Positions 9,564 through 18,670 of a DNA stretch of 64,000 bases are shown one piece after another; position 1 is the stretch's first letter, and every line of letters begins with the position of its first letter. The notes beneath the pieces were generated by a model that did not search any database, was not told where the DNA came from, and saw only the letters and a list, made by a program, of their open reading frames with translations. A program made the position numbers and the translations under genes. This DNA comes from Lysinibacillus mangiferihumi (GTDB taxonomy: Bacteria > Bacillota > Bacilli > Bacillales_A > Planococcaceae): contig NZ_PYWM01000009.1 in the NCBI RefSeq assembly GCF_003049665.1, positions 102,142-166,141 of the forward strand, read 5' to 3'.

Positions 9564-9632
9564 GGCGATTGTTGTGATTTTTGTGGCGATTTCCCCCTTC
9601 TTATTGGCGGTTTCAGAGTCTTTCGTGGCGAT
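9564..9632. repeat. Four GGCGAT-type units at exact 21-bp spacing
   Basis: GGCGAT occurs at 9564, 9585 and 9627 and GGCGGT at 9606, so units recur every 21 bp. On the minus strand this reads as four open heptads in one frame, each with an I-A or T-A pair, such as EIATK, ETANKKG and TIARK, ending SLFKTPI and a stop at about 9517. No convincing start codon with a ribosome binding site was found, so I list it as a repeat and not as a gene. Confidence 0.7.
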
Positions 9633-9652
9633 TTCACACACCTTACCTATCT

Positions 9653-11119
9653 TCAAGAGCTTTTTAATTGCAATTGAAGCGCTTTTTTATCAATTTTCCC
9701 AACAATCGTTTTTGGTAATTCATCAATCATAATAATTTTTTTCGGGATTTTATAGTGACCTAAATAGCTTCGACACAGGTTTTCTACTTCGTCTACTAAC
9801 GTATCTGACTTATGATGGCAGACAATAAATGCTGTGACAATTTCGCCCCAATAATTATCTGGTGCTCCAATGACTGCCGCTTCTTTTACGAGCTGATGAC
9901 GAAGTATGCATTGCTCCACTTCTTGCGGATAGACGTTCTCCCCACCACTAATAATCATGTCTTTCCTACGACCGACGATATAAAAATAACCTTCTTCATC
10001 CATTGTCGCTAAATCACCAGTCCTTAACCAGCCATCTCGTATCGTATTGTCGGTTTCCTGCTGATTATTCCAATAAAATCGAAACATATGCTTCCCTCTA
10101 ACGAACAGTTCGCCTACTTCATGGGCAGCGCAGCTTTCACCCGCTTGATTGATAATTTTCGCCTCATTAAATTGCATACTTTTACCTACTGCCCCCTTTT
10201 TGACATAGGCTTCTTCACGTGAGATATAAAAATTGTTCGGTCCAGCCTCTGTTAAGCCATAACCTTCTTTAAAAAAAAGTCCCTTTTTAAAAAACGCATC
10301 ATATATCGGCAGAGGGCACGGTGCGCCGCCAGATAAAAACACCTTTACAGTGGGAAAACTACTTTTGTGAAAATAATTTGTCGTTATCATGGCTTGATAC
10401 ATCGTTGGGACAAAAAGCGAAATCGTTGTCTTATAGAAATTAATTGCTTTTAGTGCTGTTTCCGCTTCAAACTTATCACCGATAACAACGGTCCCACCCG
10501 CCATTAACAATGGAATGGATAGTGCGTTAAGCCCACCGGTATGAAACATAGGCATATAGTTTAACGTACAATCGTCTTCACATAACCCCCAACTAATAAT
10601 TGTATTAATTGCATTCCAATTTACAGAATTGAAAGACAACACTACCCCCTTTGCTTTGCCAGTTGTGCCACCTGTATAAATCATTAGCCAAGGTTCATTT
10701 AAATCCAGTTCTATTGAGCTCGCAATAGTCGCTGACGGCAGAACTTGTTGAATAGGGTACATCGTTGCTAGTTGTAAAGGGCATGGTATTCCTTGATCAT
10801 ATAAAAGTAAAGAAGGTGTAGCATCCGCAACAATTTCATTTAACTCCTCTGCACTTAAGCGCCAGTTTAAAGGAACATAAATCAGCCCCCGTAATCCACA
10901 AGCAAATAATATAGCAAATAAGTGACTATTATTTCGAGAAAAAACCGCTACTCGGCTACCTGCCTGTAATCCTTGATTTTCAAAAAAATGGCTCCATTTG
11001 GCGATTTCAAGTGTTAATTGCCGATAAGTCCATTGTTCATTTGTTTCTAAGTTCACTAATGCTAGCCGATTCGGTGTTAAAGATGCACGATTAAAAATCC
11101 AAGCTTGCTCTGCAAACAT
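9653..11119 (-). CDS. AMP-forming acyl-CoA synthetase / acid-CoA ligase
   Basis: A 488-residue member of the ANL superfamily, which adenylates a carboxylic acid and transfers it to coenzyme A. The phosphate-binding loop is YTGGTTGKAKG (about residue 150), the A5-type motif is GYGLTEAGP, the A7 motif is LRTGDLA, the hinge is GRRKDMIISGGENVYP, and the catalytic Lys is in the C-terminal PKTIVGKIDK. The ATG at 11119 follows AAAGGAGGAGTTCAAG; an earlier GTG lies inside that ribosome binding region. It is the last gene of the operon that begins with livK. The substrate is unknown; it probably activates the acid imported or produced by the operon. Confidence 0.9.
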   Translation of the reverse strand: MFAEQAWIFNRASLTPNRLALVNLETNEQWTYRQLTLEIAKWSHFFENQGLQAGSRVAVFSRNNSHLFAILFACGLRGLIYVPLNWRLSAEELNEIVADATPSLLLYDQGIPCPLQLATMYPIQQVLPSATIASSIELDLNEPWLMIYTGGTTGKAKGVVLSFNSVNWNAINTIISWGLCEDDCTLNYMPMFHTGGLNALSIPLLMAGGTVVIGDKFEAETALKAINFYKTTISLFVPTMYQAMITTNYFHKSSFPTVKVFLSGGAPCPLPIYDAFFKKGLFFKEGYGLTEAGPNNFYISREEAYVKKGAVGKSMQFNEAKIINQAGESCAAHEVGELFVRGKHMFRFYWNNQQETDNTIRDGWLRTGDLATMDEEGYFYIVGRRKDMIISGGENVYPQEVEQCILRHQLVKEAAVIGAPDNYWGEIVTAFIVCHHKSDTLVDEVENLCRSYLGHYKIPKKIIMIDELPKTIVGKIDKKALQLQLKSS

Positions 11120-11136
11120 CTTGAACTCCTCCTTTA

Positions 11137-11868
11137 TCACATCATAATAGCGCCATCCACATGGAGTGTATGACCATGGACATAGGAAGCCTCTTCAGAT
11201 GCTAAAAATAAATAAGCATTAGCAATATCCCTAGGTGTACCTAATCGTTGAAGCGGCACGATTGCACGCATTTTTTCCAGTACCGTTTCGGGCATCTTTT
11301 TGACCATTTCAGTTTCTGTAAATCCAGGTGCCACCGCATTCACATTGATGCCTTTACGCCCTAACTCCTTTGCCCATGTTTTCGTCATACCTACAATCGC
11401 AGCTTTTGAAGCAGCATAATTTGTTTGCCCTACATTTCCATAAACACCACTGACCGAGGAGGTATTAATAATTTTTCCGTATCCAGCAGCTATCATATGA
11501 ACACTAACCTCTTGCGTGCAGTGGAAAACCCCTGACAAGTTGACATCAAGCACTTGCTGAAATTGGTCCTCTGTCATTTTTGACAACATGGCATCGCGTG
11601 TTATTCCTGCATTATTTACTAAAATATCAATGCGACCAGCTTGCTCGATCACAGTTGTCACAAGCTTTTTCACACTCTCTCTATCTGCTACGTTAACCTG
11701 CACGAATATAGCTTTTTCACCTAGTTGATTGGCTGCCATTTTTCCTGCGTTGTCATCAAAATCCGCAAGATATACAACGGCTCCTTCTTCTATGAATCGT
11801 TCTGCTGCAGCAAATCCTATCCCGTTTGCCGCCCCTGTAATAATGGCTACTTTATTGTTTAAGCGCAT
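11137..11868 (-). CDS. Short-chain dehydrogenase/reductase, FabG-like
   Basis: A 243-residue classical SDR, with the dinucleotide-binding TGAANGIG at about residue 12, the NNAG motif, the catalytic Ser in NTSSVSG and the YAASK catalytic pair. Sequence features such as PGFTETEM and LFLASEEASYVHGHTLHVDGA are typical of beta-ketoacyl-ACP reductase-like enzymes. It probably acts on a 3-oxo or 3-hydroxyacyl intermediate within this catabolic operon, not in general fatty acid synthesis. The ATG at 11868 follows GGAGGGAAAATCA. The start overlaps the end of the upstream hydrolase gene by 17 bp, which suggests translational coupling. Confidence 0.9.
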   Translation of the reverse strand: MRLNNKVAIITGAANGIGFAAAERFIEEGAVVYLADFDDNAGKMAANQLGEKAIFVQVNVADRESVKKLVTTVIEQAGRIDILVNNAGITRDAMLSKMTEDQFQQVLDVNLSGVFHCTQEVSVHMIAAGYGKIINTSSVSGVYGNVGQTNYAASKAAIVGMTKTWAKELGRKGINVNAVAPGFTETEMVKKMPETVLEKMRAIVPLQRLGTPRDIANAYLFLASEEASYVHGHTLHVDGAIMM

Positions 11869-12763
11869 TGATTTTCCCTCCGAATTGTAAAAATGTTTCA
11901 ATTTCAAATAGCAGTTGTTGTAAATCATCGATTAGCGGAGAATGCCCACAATTTTTTAAACGAACAAATTGTGCATGCTTTGCTAAATCGCACATTGTTT
12001 CCTCATTCATTTGCTCGGTAATCACTAAGTCACGGTCTCCTCTTAACACTAAAATCGGAATGTTTAGTTGTTGTACTTCATTCGTCCCTTTCGCCACTTC
12101 GTTATCTACTGCACTTAAATTAAAAGTATTTAACGCGTGGTAAACTTCGGCTAAATTTCTTTGTGTGAGCATATCGGCTACATAGGCATCATAGTGTTCA
12201 GGGTCGGGCTGACGATGGGTATAAATGATTGTATCCCAAATCGACTTTAAGCCTTGGCTATTTTTTGTATCGTAGAAACCTTGTACCGTCTTTGTTTTCG
12301 ACGTATCCATCAGTACTTCTTGATACGTGGCAGCTCTTTTGAATGCGGCTGGATTGCCCGTACCGAAGTCACTATAAAATGGATACCCCCTCGTCGAAGC
12401 GGACGCCAATAAAATCAGCCGTTGACAATAACCTGGATAATTTGCAACAAACTGCATGCATACGGCTCCGCCTGTGGACCAGCCAATCATGTCAAAATGG
12501 TCTAAGTCAATGGCATCCACAAATAGTTTGACATCATCACTAAAATCTTGAATAGCGCGAATAGGTTGATGATAGGATGAACCTCCAAAACCTCTTAAAT
12601 CAATGGCATAAATCGTGTAGTTTGGATCTAGAGCTTCCAACAGCACATCCCAATGTTTGGAGGAGGTCATATTACCATGAATACACAATAACGTTTGGTT
12701 ACCTCCATCCCGCTTCCGATAAGCCATTGTTTCCCCGTTTCTTAGTTGAACCGTTTGTAACAT
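11852..12763 (-). CDS. Alpha/beta-fold hydrolase
   Basis: A 303-residue alpha/beta hydrolase. The nucleophile elbow is GWSTGG (about residue 104), the oxyanion region is CIHGNMTSSKHWD, and the catalytic His is in NCGHSPLID near the C-terminus. The family includes esterases, lactonases and C-C bond hydrolases, and the sequence alone does not separate them. Its place in an operon with an acyl-CoA ligase, a FabG-like reductase, a KAS III-like enzyme and a Liv-type importer suggests it opens or hydrolyses an intermediate of the imported compound. It follows GGGAGGAAGCACG. Confidence 0.85.
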   Translation of the reverse strand: MLQTVQLRNGETMAYRKRDGGNQTLLCIHGNMTSSKHWDVLLEALDPNYTIYAIDLRGFGGSSYHQPIRAIQDFSDDVKLFVDAIDLDHFDMIGWSTGGAVCMQFVANYPGYCQRLILLASASTRGYPFYSDFGTGNPAAFKRAATYQEVLMDTSKTKTVQGFYDTKNSQGLKSIWDTIIYTHRQPDPEHYDAYVADMLTQRNLAEVYHALNTFNLSAVDNEVAKGTNEVQQLNIPILVLRGDRDLVITEQMNEETMCDLAKHAQFVRLKNCGHSPLIDDLQQLLFEIETFLQFGGKINALKQ

Positions 12764-12775
12764 CGTGCTTCCTCC

Positions 12776-13780
12776 CTATCCCCAGCGAATTGTTATAGCT
12801 CCCCATACATAGCCGATACCCGCACTAACAAGCGTGACAATGTCCCCATCCACAATACGCTTTTGCTCTAATGCAAGCTGTAATGATAATATTTGATCAA
12901 TTTGTCCAATATGACCATAGTCTTGAAGATAAATGGATTGTTCCTCTTTCAAACCAAGTTCTGATAGGATATATGCATGCGCAGAGCGCTTCATATGAAG
13001 CATAGCGAGATAACTAATATGTTCTTCTCTTAATCCACTTTTCGCTAAAGATGTACGAATGACCTTTAAAAAATTATTTAAAGATTTTTGCTCAAGCCGT
13101 TCTTTCATACCGACTGGATCTAAAACATCTAATTGGTACAAATTATTCGCTAAATCTTCTGGTGTCAAAGGCTTTTTAGTACCTCCAACGGGGATAACGA
13201 CATCCTCCGAAAAAGAACCATCTGTCATAATATCCGCTTCTAATAAATGGTTGCGGCTGTAATTTTTTTGTAAAACAATAGCACCCCCACCTGCGCCCAA
13301 ATTATACATAAAGCGTGTTCTCGGATTGCGATAATCGATAAAATCAACATTTCGATATCCTCCTGCAAGTAACACGGTGTGAATGCTGTCATCAGATTCC
13401 ATTAAGCTTTTCGCTAACTTTAGTGCCATGATCGTCGTCCCACAGCGTAATTGCACATCGAATGCCCACGCATTGACGGCACCAAGCTCTTCTTGCATTT
13501 TGATAGAAGCCGTCCAAAGTGGATATTCCTTATGCTCTTCCCCTATATACATCACGACATCAATTGTTTTAGGTTCAATTCCTGCTTTTTGTATAGCCTC
13601 TTGTGCAGCACAAATGCCCATTTGCACCGTATGATCCTGTTCATCAGGAATTGGTTTTTCGTGTATACCCAATTTGTGTCGAATAATGTGCTCAGGAATC
13701 ATCGAACGTGCTGCAATTTCTGTTGCGGTCATTTTCCTTTGTGGAATATAGATTCCTGTACTGACAATACCTACAGTCAT
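12776..13780 (-). CDS. 3-oxoacyl-ACP synthase III-like (thiolase-fold) enzyme
   Basis: This 334-residue protein has the FabH/KAS III layout. The opening MTVGIVSTGIYIPQRKMTA and the central FDVQLRCGTTIMALKLA place the nucleophile Cys in a position matching the FabH active site. The catalytic His is plausibly in AMLHMKRSAHAYIL. The third residue, Asn of NTSAAS in FabH, falls in YGHIGQIDQILS, where His stands in the expected position, so it may not be a standard decarboxylating synthase. Its neighbours point to a catabolic or specialised role, not to fatty acid initiation. Its stop overlaps nothing, but its ATG overlaps the end of livM by 4 bp. Confidence 0.8.
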   Translation of the reverse strand: MTVGIVSTGIYIPQRKMTATEIAARSMIPEHIIRHKLGIHEKPIPDEQDHTVQMGICAAQEAIQKAGIEPKTIDVVMYIGEEHKEYPLWTASIKMQEELGAVNAWAFDVQLRCGTTIMALKLAKSLMESDDSIHTVLLAGGYRNVDFIDYRNPRTRFMYNLGAGGGAIVLQKNYSRNHLLEADIMTDGSFSEDVVIPVGGTKKPLTPEDLANNLYQLDVLDPVGMKERLEQKSLNNFLKVIRTSLAKSGLREEHISYLAMLHMKRSAHAYILSELGLKEEQSIYLQDYGHIGQIDQILSLQLALEQKRIVDGDIVTLVSAGIGYVWGAITIRWG

Positions 13781-14796
13781 TCAAACCCCTCCTTTTCATG
13801 TGACAGGGCAGGTGGTGTTTTCCTTTTTGCTTTAAGCTTCCTTCTCCAATTCGAAATTATAAAACGGATGGAGCCTATAATCCCTTTTGGGAAAAAGATG
13901 ACGGCTAAAATATAGAGAATGCCAAAGAAAATAATCCAACGTTCAAATATTGGATAATCTCTCGCCATGCCTGAAAGTGTATGTTGTGCATACTCAATCA
14001 CGGCAGCACCAAGCAATGGTCCAACTAATGTACCTACGCCTCCAATAATCGTCATTAATAATGCATCTAGCGTGATGTCCATCGTCATAACACTTGTATT
14101 AACAAATCGTAATGACAGCGCATAAAGTGAACCCGCTAAGCTAGCTACCGTCCCAGCTATAATTGATGCGATTACTTTATAATGTAAGGTTTGAAATCCT
14201 AATGATTTTGTTCTTTGCTCATTTTCGCGCACCGCGATTAAAATACGTCCGGTTGGTGACTGTACGAAGCGATAGAGCGCAATAAAAACAACTACCAAAC
14301 ATGCGAGTACAAAGAAATAAAAGGTTATACGATCTTTAAACATTTCTGGTGCTCTAAATGTAAATCCGTCATTGCCATATGTAATGGAACGCCATTTTTC
14401 AGCAACAACTAAAAACAATCCAGAAAAAGCGAGTGTGAGCATCGCAAAAAAGTGACTTTTTAAACGCAAAGTTAGTAATCCAACAACAAAACTAACAATG
14501 CCTGCTAAAAACATCCCTACAACAATGGACAATAAAAAGATAGAAAGTGTCGTATCGACTTGCTTCAGCATAACCGCTGTTGTATAAGCACCTATTCCAA
14601 AGAACATGGCGTGCCCAAAAGATACTATCCCTGTATAACCAAGCAAAATATCATAGCTCATTGCTAAAATACCAAAGATAAAAATTTGCGTTAATAAGAT
14701 AATCAATGTCCTTGAATCATTGACGAATGGCAGAAGTACGAGAATCGCTAGCATAAGAACAAAACTAAGATGCTTCCACGTCAGCTTTTTCATCAT
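13777..14796 (-). CDS. livM: Branched-chain amino acid-type ABC permease LivM
   Basis: A 339-residue inner membrane permease of the Liv/urea family with about nine hydrophobic spans and the conserved LGYTGIVSFGHAMFFGIGAY near residue 50 and the ATPase-contact region RENEQRTKSLGFQTLHYK. The C-terminal tail is basic (KLKAKRKTPP). It pairs with LivH, with start and stop overlapping by 4 bp, and completes the transporter encoded by livK, livG, livF and livH upstream. Liv-type importers carry branched-chain amino acids but also aromatic acids, amides and urea, so the substrate here is open. Confidence 0.9.
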   Translation of the reverse strand: MMKKLTWKHLSFVLMLAILVLLPFVNDSRTLIILLTQIFIFGILAMSYDILLGYTGIVSFGHAMFFGIGAYTTAVMLKQVDTTLSIFLLSIVVGMFLAGIVSFVVGLLTLRLKSHFFAMLTLAFSGLFLVVAEKWRSITYGNDGFTFRAPEMFKDRITFYFFVLACLVVVFIALYRFVQSPTGRILIAVRENEQRTKSLGFQTLHYKVIASIIAGTVASLAGSLYALSLRFVNTSVMTMDITLDALLMTIIGGVGTLVGPLLGAAVIEYAQHTLSGMARDYPIFERWIIFFGILYILAVIFFPKGIIGSIRFIISNWRRKLKAKRKTPPALSHEKEGFE

Positions 14797-15668
14797 GTCG
14801 ATCGCTCCTTTCCGATTGTAAATAAGCCTTGTGGTCGGAAGATTAATACGATTGCCATGAGGATCATATTGACAGCAAGTGATAACACCGGTACATAATA
14901 AGCCATAAAACTACCAGCAAGCCCTACTAAAATAGCAGCGAGCAGCGAGCCTGAAAAACTTCCCATGCCACCTATCACAACAACGATAAAGCCTAATATT
15001 GCATATTCCATCCCCATCTCGGCATAAATAACGCCTGAATATGGTGCCATTAACATACCGCTCAATGCGGCTAAAGTAGCGCCTACCATAAAGACATATA
15101 AGAATACTTGCTTAATATGAATACCAAGTGCTTGCGCCATTTCTTTATCCTGTACACCCGCTCGTACAATTAGCCCAATCTTTGTTCGCTTCAGCATGTA
15201 TTGGAAAATCCCAAAAATCACAAATCCTACTACAATAATAAATAATCGATATTTAATTATAATGACATCGCCAAATTCCCAACTCCCTGCTAAATAGCTG
15301 GGTGTTTTCACGGACACACCATTCGGGCCAAACACGACCTTAATCATTTCTTGTAATACAAGCATTAACCCTAAAGTGATTAATATTTGTTGAATATGAT
15401 TACCATATACTGGTGTAATAATAAACTTTTCCGTTAATAAACCTAAAATGGCACCTGCAACAAGCGCTCCAATAATGCCAATTAAGAAACTTTCTGTGTA
15501 CATATACGTAAATATCCCTGCATAGGCACCCCAGACAAATAATCCGCCATGTGCAAAATTCAAAACATCCATTAGCCCAAAAATTAATGTCAGCCCTGCT
15601 GCAAGCAAAAAGATTAACATGCCTGTAGCCAGCCCGTTAATAACCAAATTTACGATTAGTTCCAACAA
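14793..15668 (-). CDS. livH: Branched-chain amino acid-type ABC permease LivH
   Basis: A 291-residue permease with eight or so hydrophobic spans. Conserved features of LivH are present: GLTLIFGLMDVLNFAHGGLF near residue 26, and VRAGVQDKEMAQALGI, the cytoplasmic loop that contacts the ATPases, followed by GGMGSFSGSLLAA. It works with LivM, LivF, LivG and the lipoprotein LivK. It follows livF by 12 bp and overlaps livM by 4 bp. Confidence 0.92.
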   Translation of the reverse strand: MLELIVNLVINGLATGMLIFLLAAGLTLIFGLMDVLNFAHGGLFVWGAYAGIFTYMYTESFLIGIIGALVAGAILGLLTEKFIITPVYGNHIQQILITLGLMLVLQEMIKVVFGPNGVSVKTPSYLAGSWEFGDVIIIKYRLFIIVVGFVIFGIFQYMLKRTKIGLIVRAGVQDKEMAQALGIHIKQVFLYVFMVGATLAALSGMLMAPYSGVIYAEMGMEYAILGFIVVVIGGMGSFSGSLLAAILVGLAGSFMAYYVPVLSLAVNMILMAIVLIFRPQGLFTIGKERST

Positions 15669-15680
15669 ACCACACCTCCT

Positions 15681-16391
15681 TTATCCGATGCCAAGATATT
15701 TACGCTTCAACTCTTCATTTTGGATAAGCTCTTTCATGTTCCCTGAATGTACTGTTTTACCATCATCAATTAATGTGTACGTATCGCCAATTCGACTGGC
15801 CATCATAAAGTTTTGCTCCACAAGGACAATGGACGTTTGCTTCTTCATTTCAACAATGGCTTCCATCACTTTCTCCACAACAATTGGCGCAAGCCCTTTA
15901 GAAGGCTCGTCAATCAAAATCAATTGACTATCATTGATAAATGCTCTTGCCATTGATAGCATTTGCTTTTGACCACCAGAAAGATGACCACCAGCTTTTT
16001 TCCAAAATTTCTTTAAATCCGGAAAAAGCTCTAGTACATACTGCTGTCGCTCCATAGCAGCCGTATCCTCTTTGCGCATCGCCACTTTCATATTTTCTTC
16101 TACCGTTAAATCGGAAAAGATTCCTTGATTTTCGGGTACGTAGCCAATACCTAATTTCGCCACTTTGTGGGTTGGGCTTTTTTTTATCGATTGCATTTGA
16201 AATTGAACATCGCCTTGTGAAGCGGGTGTCAAACCCATAATCGTTTTTAACGTGGTTGTTTTCCCCGCGCCATTTCTCCCTAGCAGTACACTGACCTGCC
16301 CTTCCATCGCCTCAAAATTCACACCCTGCAAAATATGGTATTGCCCAATATGCGTATGAACATCATGTAATTTCAGTAAGGTGTTCATCAT
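15681..16391 (-). CDS. livF: Liv-type ABC transporter ATPase LivF
   Basis: A 236-residue ATPase with the Walker A GRNGAGKTT (about residue 38), ABC signature LSGGQKQML, Walker B LILIDEPSKGLAP and switch His/Gln region LVEQNF, all typical of LivF. Its start overlaps the end of livG by 29 bp. It powers import together with LivG. Confidence 0.93.
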   Translation of the reverse strand: MMNTLLKLHDVHTHIGQYHILQGVNFEAMEGQVSVLLGRNGAGKTTTLKTIMGLTPASQGDVQFQMQSIKKSPTHKVAKLGIGYVPENQGIFSDLTVEENMKVAMRKEDTAAMERQQYVLELFPDLKKFWKKAGGHLSGGQKQMLSMARAFINDSQLILIDEPSKGLAPIVVEKVMEAIVEMKKQTSIVLVEQNFMMASRIGDTYTLIDDGKTVHSGNMKELIQNEELKRKYLGIG

Positions 16392-17139
16392 ACAGACCTC
16401 CTAAATAAGCATTTTGTACGGTTTCATTTTGCATAATGGCATCTGGCGTTCCATCGGCAAGAAGCTGACCATTAAATAACACCATAATGGAATCAGACAA
16501 ATCCAAAATCATATCCATCTTGTGTTCAATTAACAAAATGGTTTTATCCCCTTTATTTTTAATTGTTCGAATTACTTCTAAAATAGCTGGTACTTCTTCT
16601 AATGACATACCGGCAGTAGGCTCATCTAGCAGTAAAATTTCCGTATCCAGTGCAAGCAACATCGCAATTTCTAATTTGCGTTTTTCCCCATGCGACAGCA
16701 TCGTTGTCAACGCATCTCTTTTGTTATGGAGTAAAACAAGCGTCAATAGCTCTTCCGCTTTTTCTGTAATCGCTTGATAACTTTTAAAATGGCGAACCAT
16801 TTGATAACGTATTTTTTCTTTAGATTGCACGGCTAGTCGCACATTTTCTAACACTGTTAAATTTGGAAAAACATTTGTAATTTGAAATGAACGGCCTAGC
16901 CCCATACGTGTTCTTTCAACCGAAGATGCTTGCGCAAGCGACTGTCCTTTAAAATACACATCACCAGCAGTGGGTTTTAACTCTCCACTAATTAGATTAA
17001 AAAATGTCGTTTTGCCTGCCCCATTCGGACCTATAATGGATTTCAAATGTTTTTCTGGCATTGTAAAATTCACATGATCGACCGCAATATGACCACCAAA
17101 TCGAATCGTTAAATTTTCTGTTCGCAAAATAGGTTCCAT
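16363..17139 (-). CDS. livG: Liv-type ABC transporter ATPase LivG
   Basis: A 258-residue ATPase with Walker A GPNGAGKTTF, the LivG-specific RTFQ-like segment GRSFQITNVFPNLTVLENV, ABC signature LSHGEKRKLEIAM and Walker B LLLDEPTAGMS. The frame is open for about 52 codons further upstream, but the ATG at 17139 follows GGAGATTAAT and gives the normal family length. It lies about 112 bp after livK, with a GAAGAGATGAAGAG-rich spacer. Confidence 0.92.
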   Translation of the reverse strand: MEPILRTENLTIRFGGHIAVDHVNFTMPEKHLKSIIGPNGAGKTTFFNLISGELKPTAGDVYFKGQSLAQASSVERTRMGLGRSFQITNVFPNLTVLENVRLAVQSKEKIRYQMVRHFKSYQAITEKAEELLTLVLLHNKRDALTTMLSHGEKRKLEIAMLLALDTEILLLDEPTAGMSLEEVPAILEVIRTIKNKGDKTILLIEHKMDMILDLSDSIMVLFNGQLLADGTPDAIMQNETVQNAYLGGLYDEHLTEIT

Positions 17140-17251
17140 ATTAATCTCCTTTCCAATGTTTCTATTGCTCTTCACCTGCTCTTCCAAAGAAGAGATGAAG
17201 AGAGACAGAATGACATTGTTTTTCTGTCTCTCCAAGTAAAGGAAGGATCGT

Positions 17252-18481
17252 CTAATTCGAAATCGGTGGTGCCGTTTCCTCAGGACTAAGCTCACGAATT
17301 AGCACGGGCACTGGATAGTCAACACCCTCTTGTTGTTCTAAACGAATCGAATACATCGACTGTAAGGCTTGATGATCTTCTTTTCGGAAAGTCATTGTGC
17401 CTTTTGGCGTTTCAAATGACATTCCTTCCATAATGCCAATTAGTTTCTTTCCGTCCGCATCCCCTTGCGATTTTTTCAACGCTTCTACAATCGAAATCGC
17501 GGCAGACATCCCACCAGGTGTAAATAAATCTGGCACTTCATCAAAGCGTTTTTGGTGCTCCTCAACTAACCATTGATTCACATCATTTTGTGGCAACGTA
17601 TGATAGTACACCGAGAACCCTTCCATTCCTATTAGCGGATTCATAAACTTTAGGGCAATAATATCTGGTGCGCCTGTAGAAATTTTAATGCCTTTCTCTT
17701 GAATTTTAAGATCGGCAATTTGATTCCAAGGCGAGTTAGCCCCAGCCCACACAACAAATAAATAATCCGGCTTGGCATCAATCACTTTTTGCAAATTAGA
17801 CGTAAAATCCGTTGCTGCTGGATCGGCATATTCTTCTAAAACAATTTCTGCACCTAGTTTTTCCGCCGCTGTTTTAAATGCTTTTACTCCATCCCAGCCG
17901 AATGAGTAATCAGGTGCAAATGTTGCAATTTTAACGCCCTTGTTAGCGATAGCAGCCGCTGCAGCATATGCATCTTGTGAGGAGTTTCGCCCTGTACGGA
18001 ATATATAGTCATTAAATTCTGCACCGGTAATACTATCAGCTACTGCTGGTTCTACGACCATAATTTTTTCGTATTCCTCTGCTAATGGCAGGACAGCGAG
18101 CGTATCACCAGAGCTAGATGAACCAACTAAAAAATCCACTTTATCATCTTCTAGCAGTTTGGTAGCCTTTTGTACTGCTACTTCCGGTTTCGTTTCTGTA
18201 TCTTCATACACAATTTCTATTTTTTTACCGTTTACCTCCATGCTACCGTTTGTTGCATATTCGATACCTAAGTCAAACCCACGCTGTGTTTGCTTTCCGT
18301 ACGATTCTAAAGCACCTGTCAATGACGCCAGTACTCCGATTTTAATCGTGCCGCCTTGTTCTCCTTCCGCTTCCTTTGAAGCAGAACTATCAGTGGAACT
18401 TTCTTTTGCTCCTTCCCCATTACAAGCTACTATCAACAAAGTCAAAACGGCTAACAGTAACAATAACCAATACTTTTTCAT
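17252..18481 (-). CDS. livK: Liv-type substrate-binding lipoprotein
   Basis: A 409-residue extracellular binding protein (type I periplasmic-binding fold, Leu/Ile/Val-BP family). The lipoprotein signal MKKYWLLLLLAVLTLLIVAC puts the lipidated Cys at residue 20, followed by a Ser/Glu/Gly linker and IKIGVLASLTGALESYGKQ, the classical start of the mature fold. The ATG at 18481 follows AAAGGGGTTTTGGG and removes a spurious 16-residue extension. It is the first gene of a nine-gene operon ending in the acyl-CoA ligase. A cre-like palindrome lies 28 bp upstream. The ligand is not known; the pocket cannot be read by eye. Confidence 0.9.
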   Translation of the reverse strand: MKKYWLLLLLAVLTLLIVACNGEGAKESSTDSSASKEAEGEQGGTIKIGVLASLTGALESYGKQTQRGFDLGIEYATNGSMEVNGKKIEIVYEDTETKPEVAVQKATKLLEDDKVDFLVGSSSSGDTLAVLPLAEEYEKIMVVEPAVADSITGAEFNDYIFRTGRNSSQDAYAAAAAIANKGVKIATFAPDYSFGWDGVKAFKTAAEKLGAEIVLEEYADPAATDFTSNLQKVIDAKPDYLFVVWAGANSPWNQIADLKIQEKGIKISTGAPDIIALKFMNPLIGMEGFSVYYHTLPQNDVNQWLVEEHQKRFDEVPDLFTPGGMSAAISIVEALKKSQGDADGKKLIGIMEGMSFETPKGTMTFRKEDHQALQSMYSIRLEQQEGVDYPVPVLIRELSPEETAPPISN

Positions 18482-18508
18482 CCCAAAACCCCTTTCATTG
18501 TGAACTAT

Positions 18509-18522
18509 AGAAAGCGCTTTCT
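18509..18522. promoter_or_regulatory. Candidate cre site (CcpA) upstream of livK
   Basis: AGAAAGCGCTTTCT is a perfect 14-bp palindrome and matches the catabolite-responsive element core (TGNAANCGNNNNCA) except at the two outer bases. It sits 28 bp before the livK ATG, where bound CcpA would block transcription of the operon. Confidence 0.6.
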
Positions 18523-18594
18523 TCGCCATGCATTTACTATATAAAAGTCCAGTTACAAATCAGTTACAAATTCAGAATCGTGATTGGAAGAAAT

Positions 18595-18626
18595 AAAAAA
18601 TGAGTTTGGCTCATGCCAAACTCATT
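18595..18626. terminator. Terminator between the second hydrolase and livK
   Basis: TGAGTTTGGC and GCCAAACTCA form a 10-bp stem with a 4-nt loop, followed on the minus strand by a T run. It lies beyond the stop of the upstream minus-strand hydrolase gene. Confidence 0.9.
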
Positions 18627-18670
18627 GAAGTGATTTCTTTGTATTTCCCTCTTTCATACGAGTACTTGCG

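Noticed and set aside
9564..9632. The 21-bp periodic units as a CRISPR array
   Set aside because: Only about 6 bp of each unit is constant, units are too short and there are no spacers of normal length or cas genes.
18159..18503. Plus-strand frame opposite livK
   Set aside because: Antisense to the binding lipoprotein gene, with no ribosome binding site.
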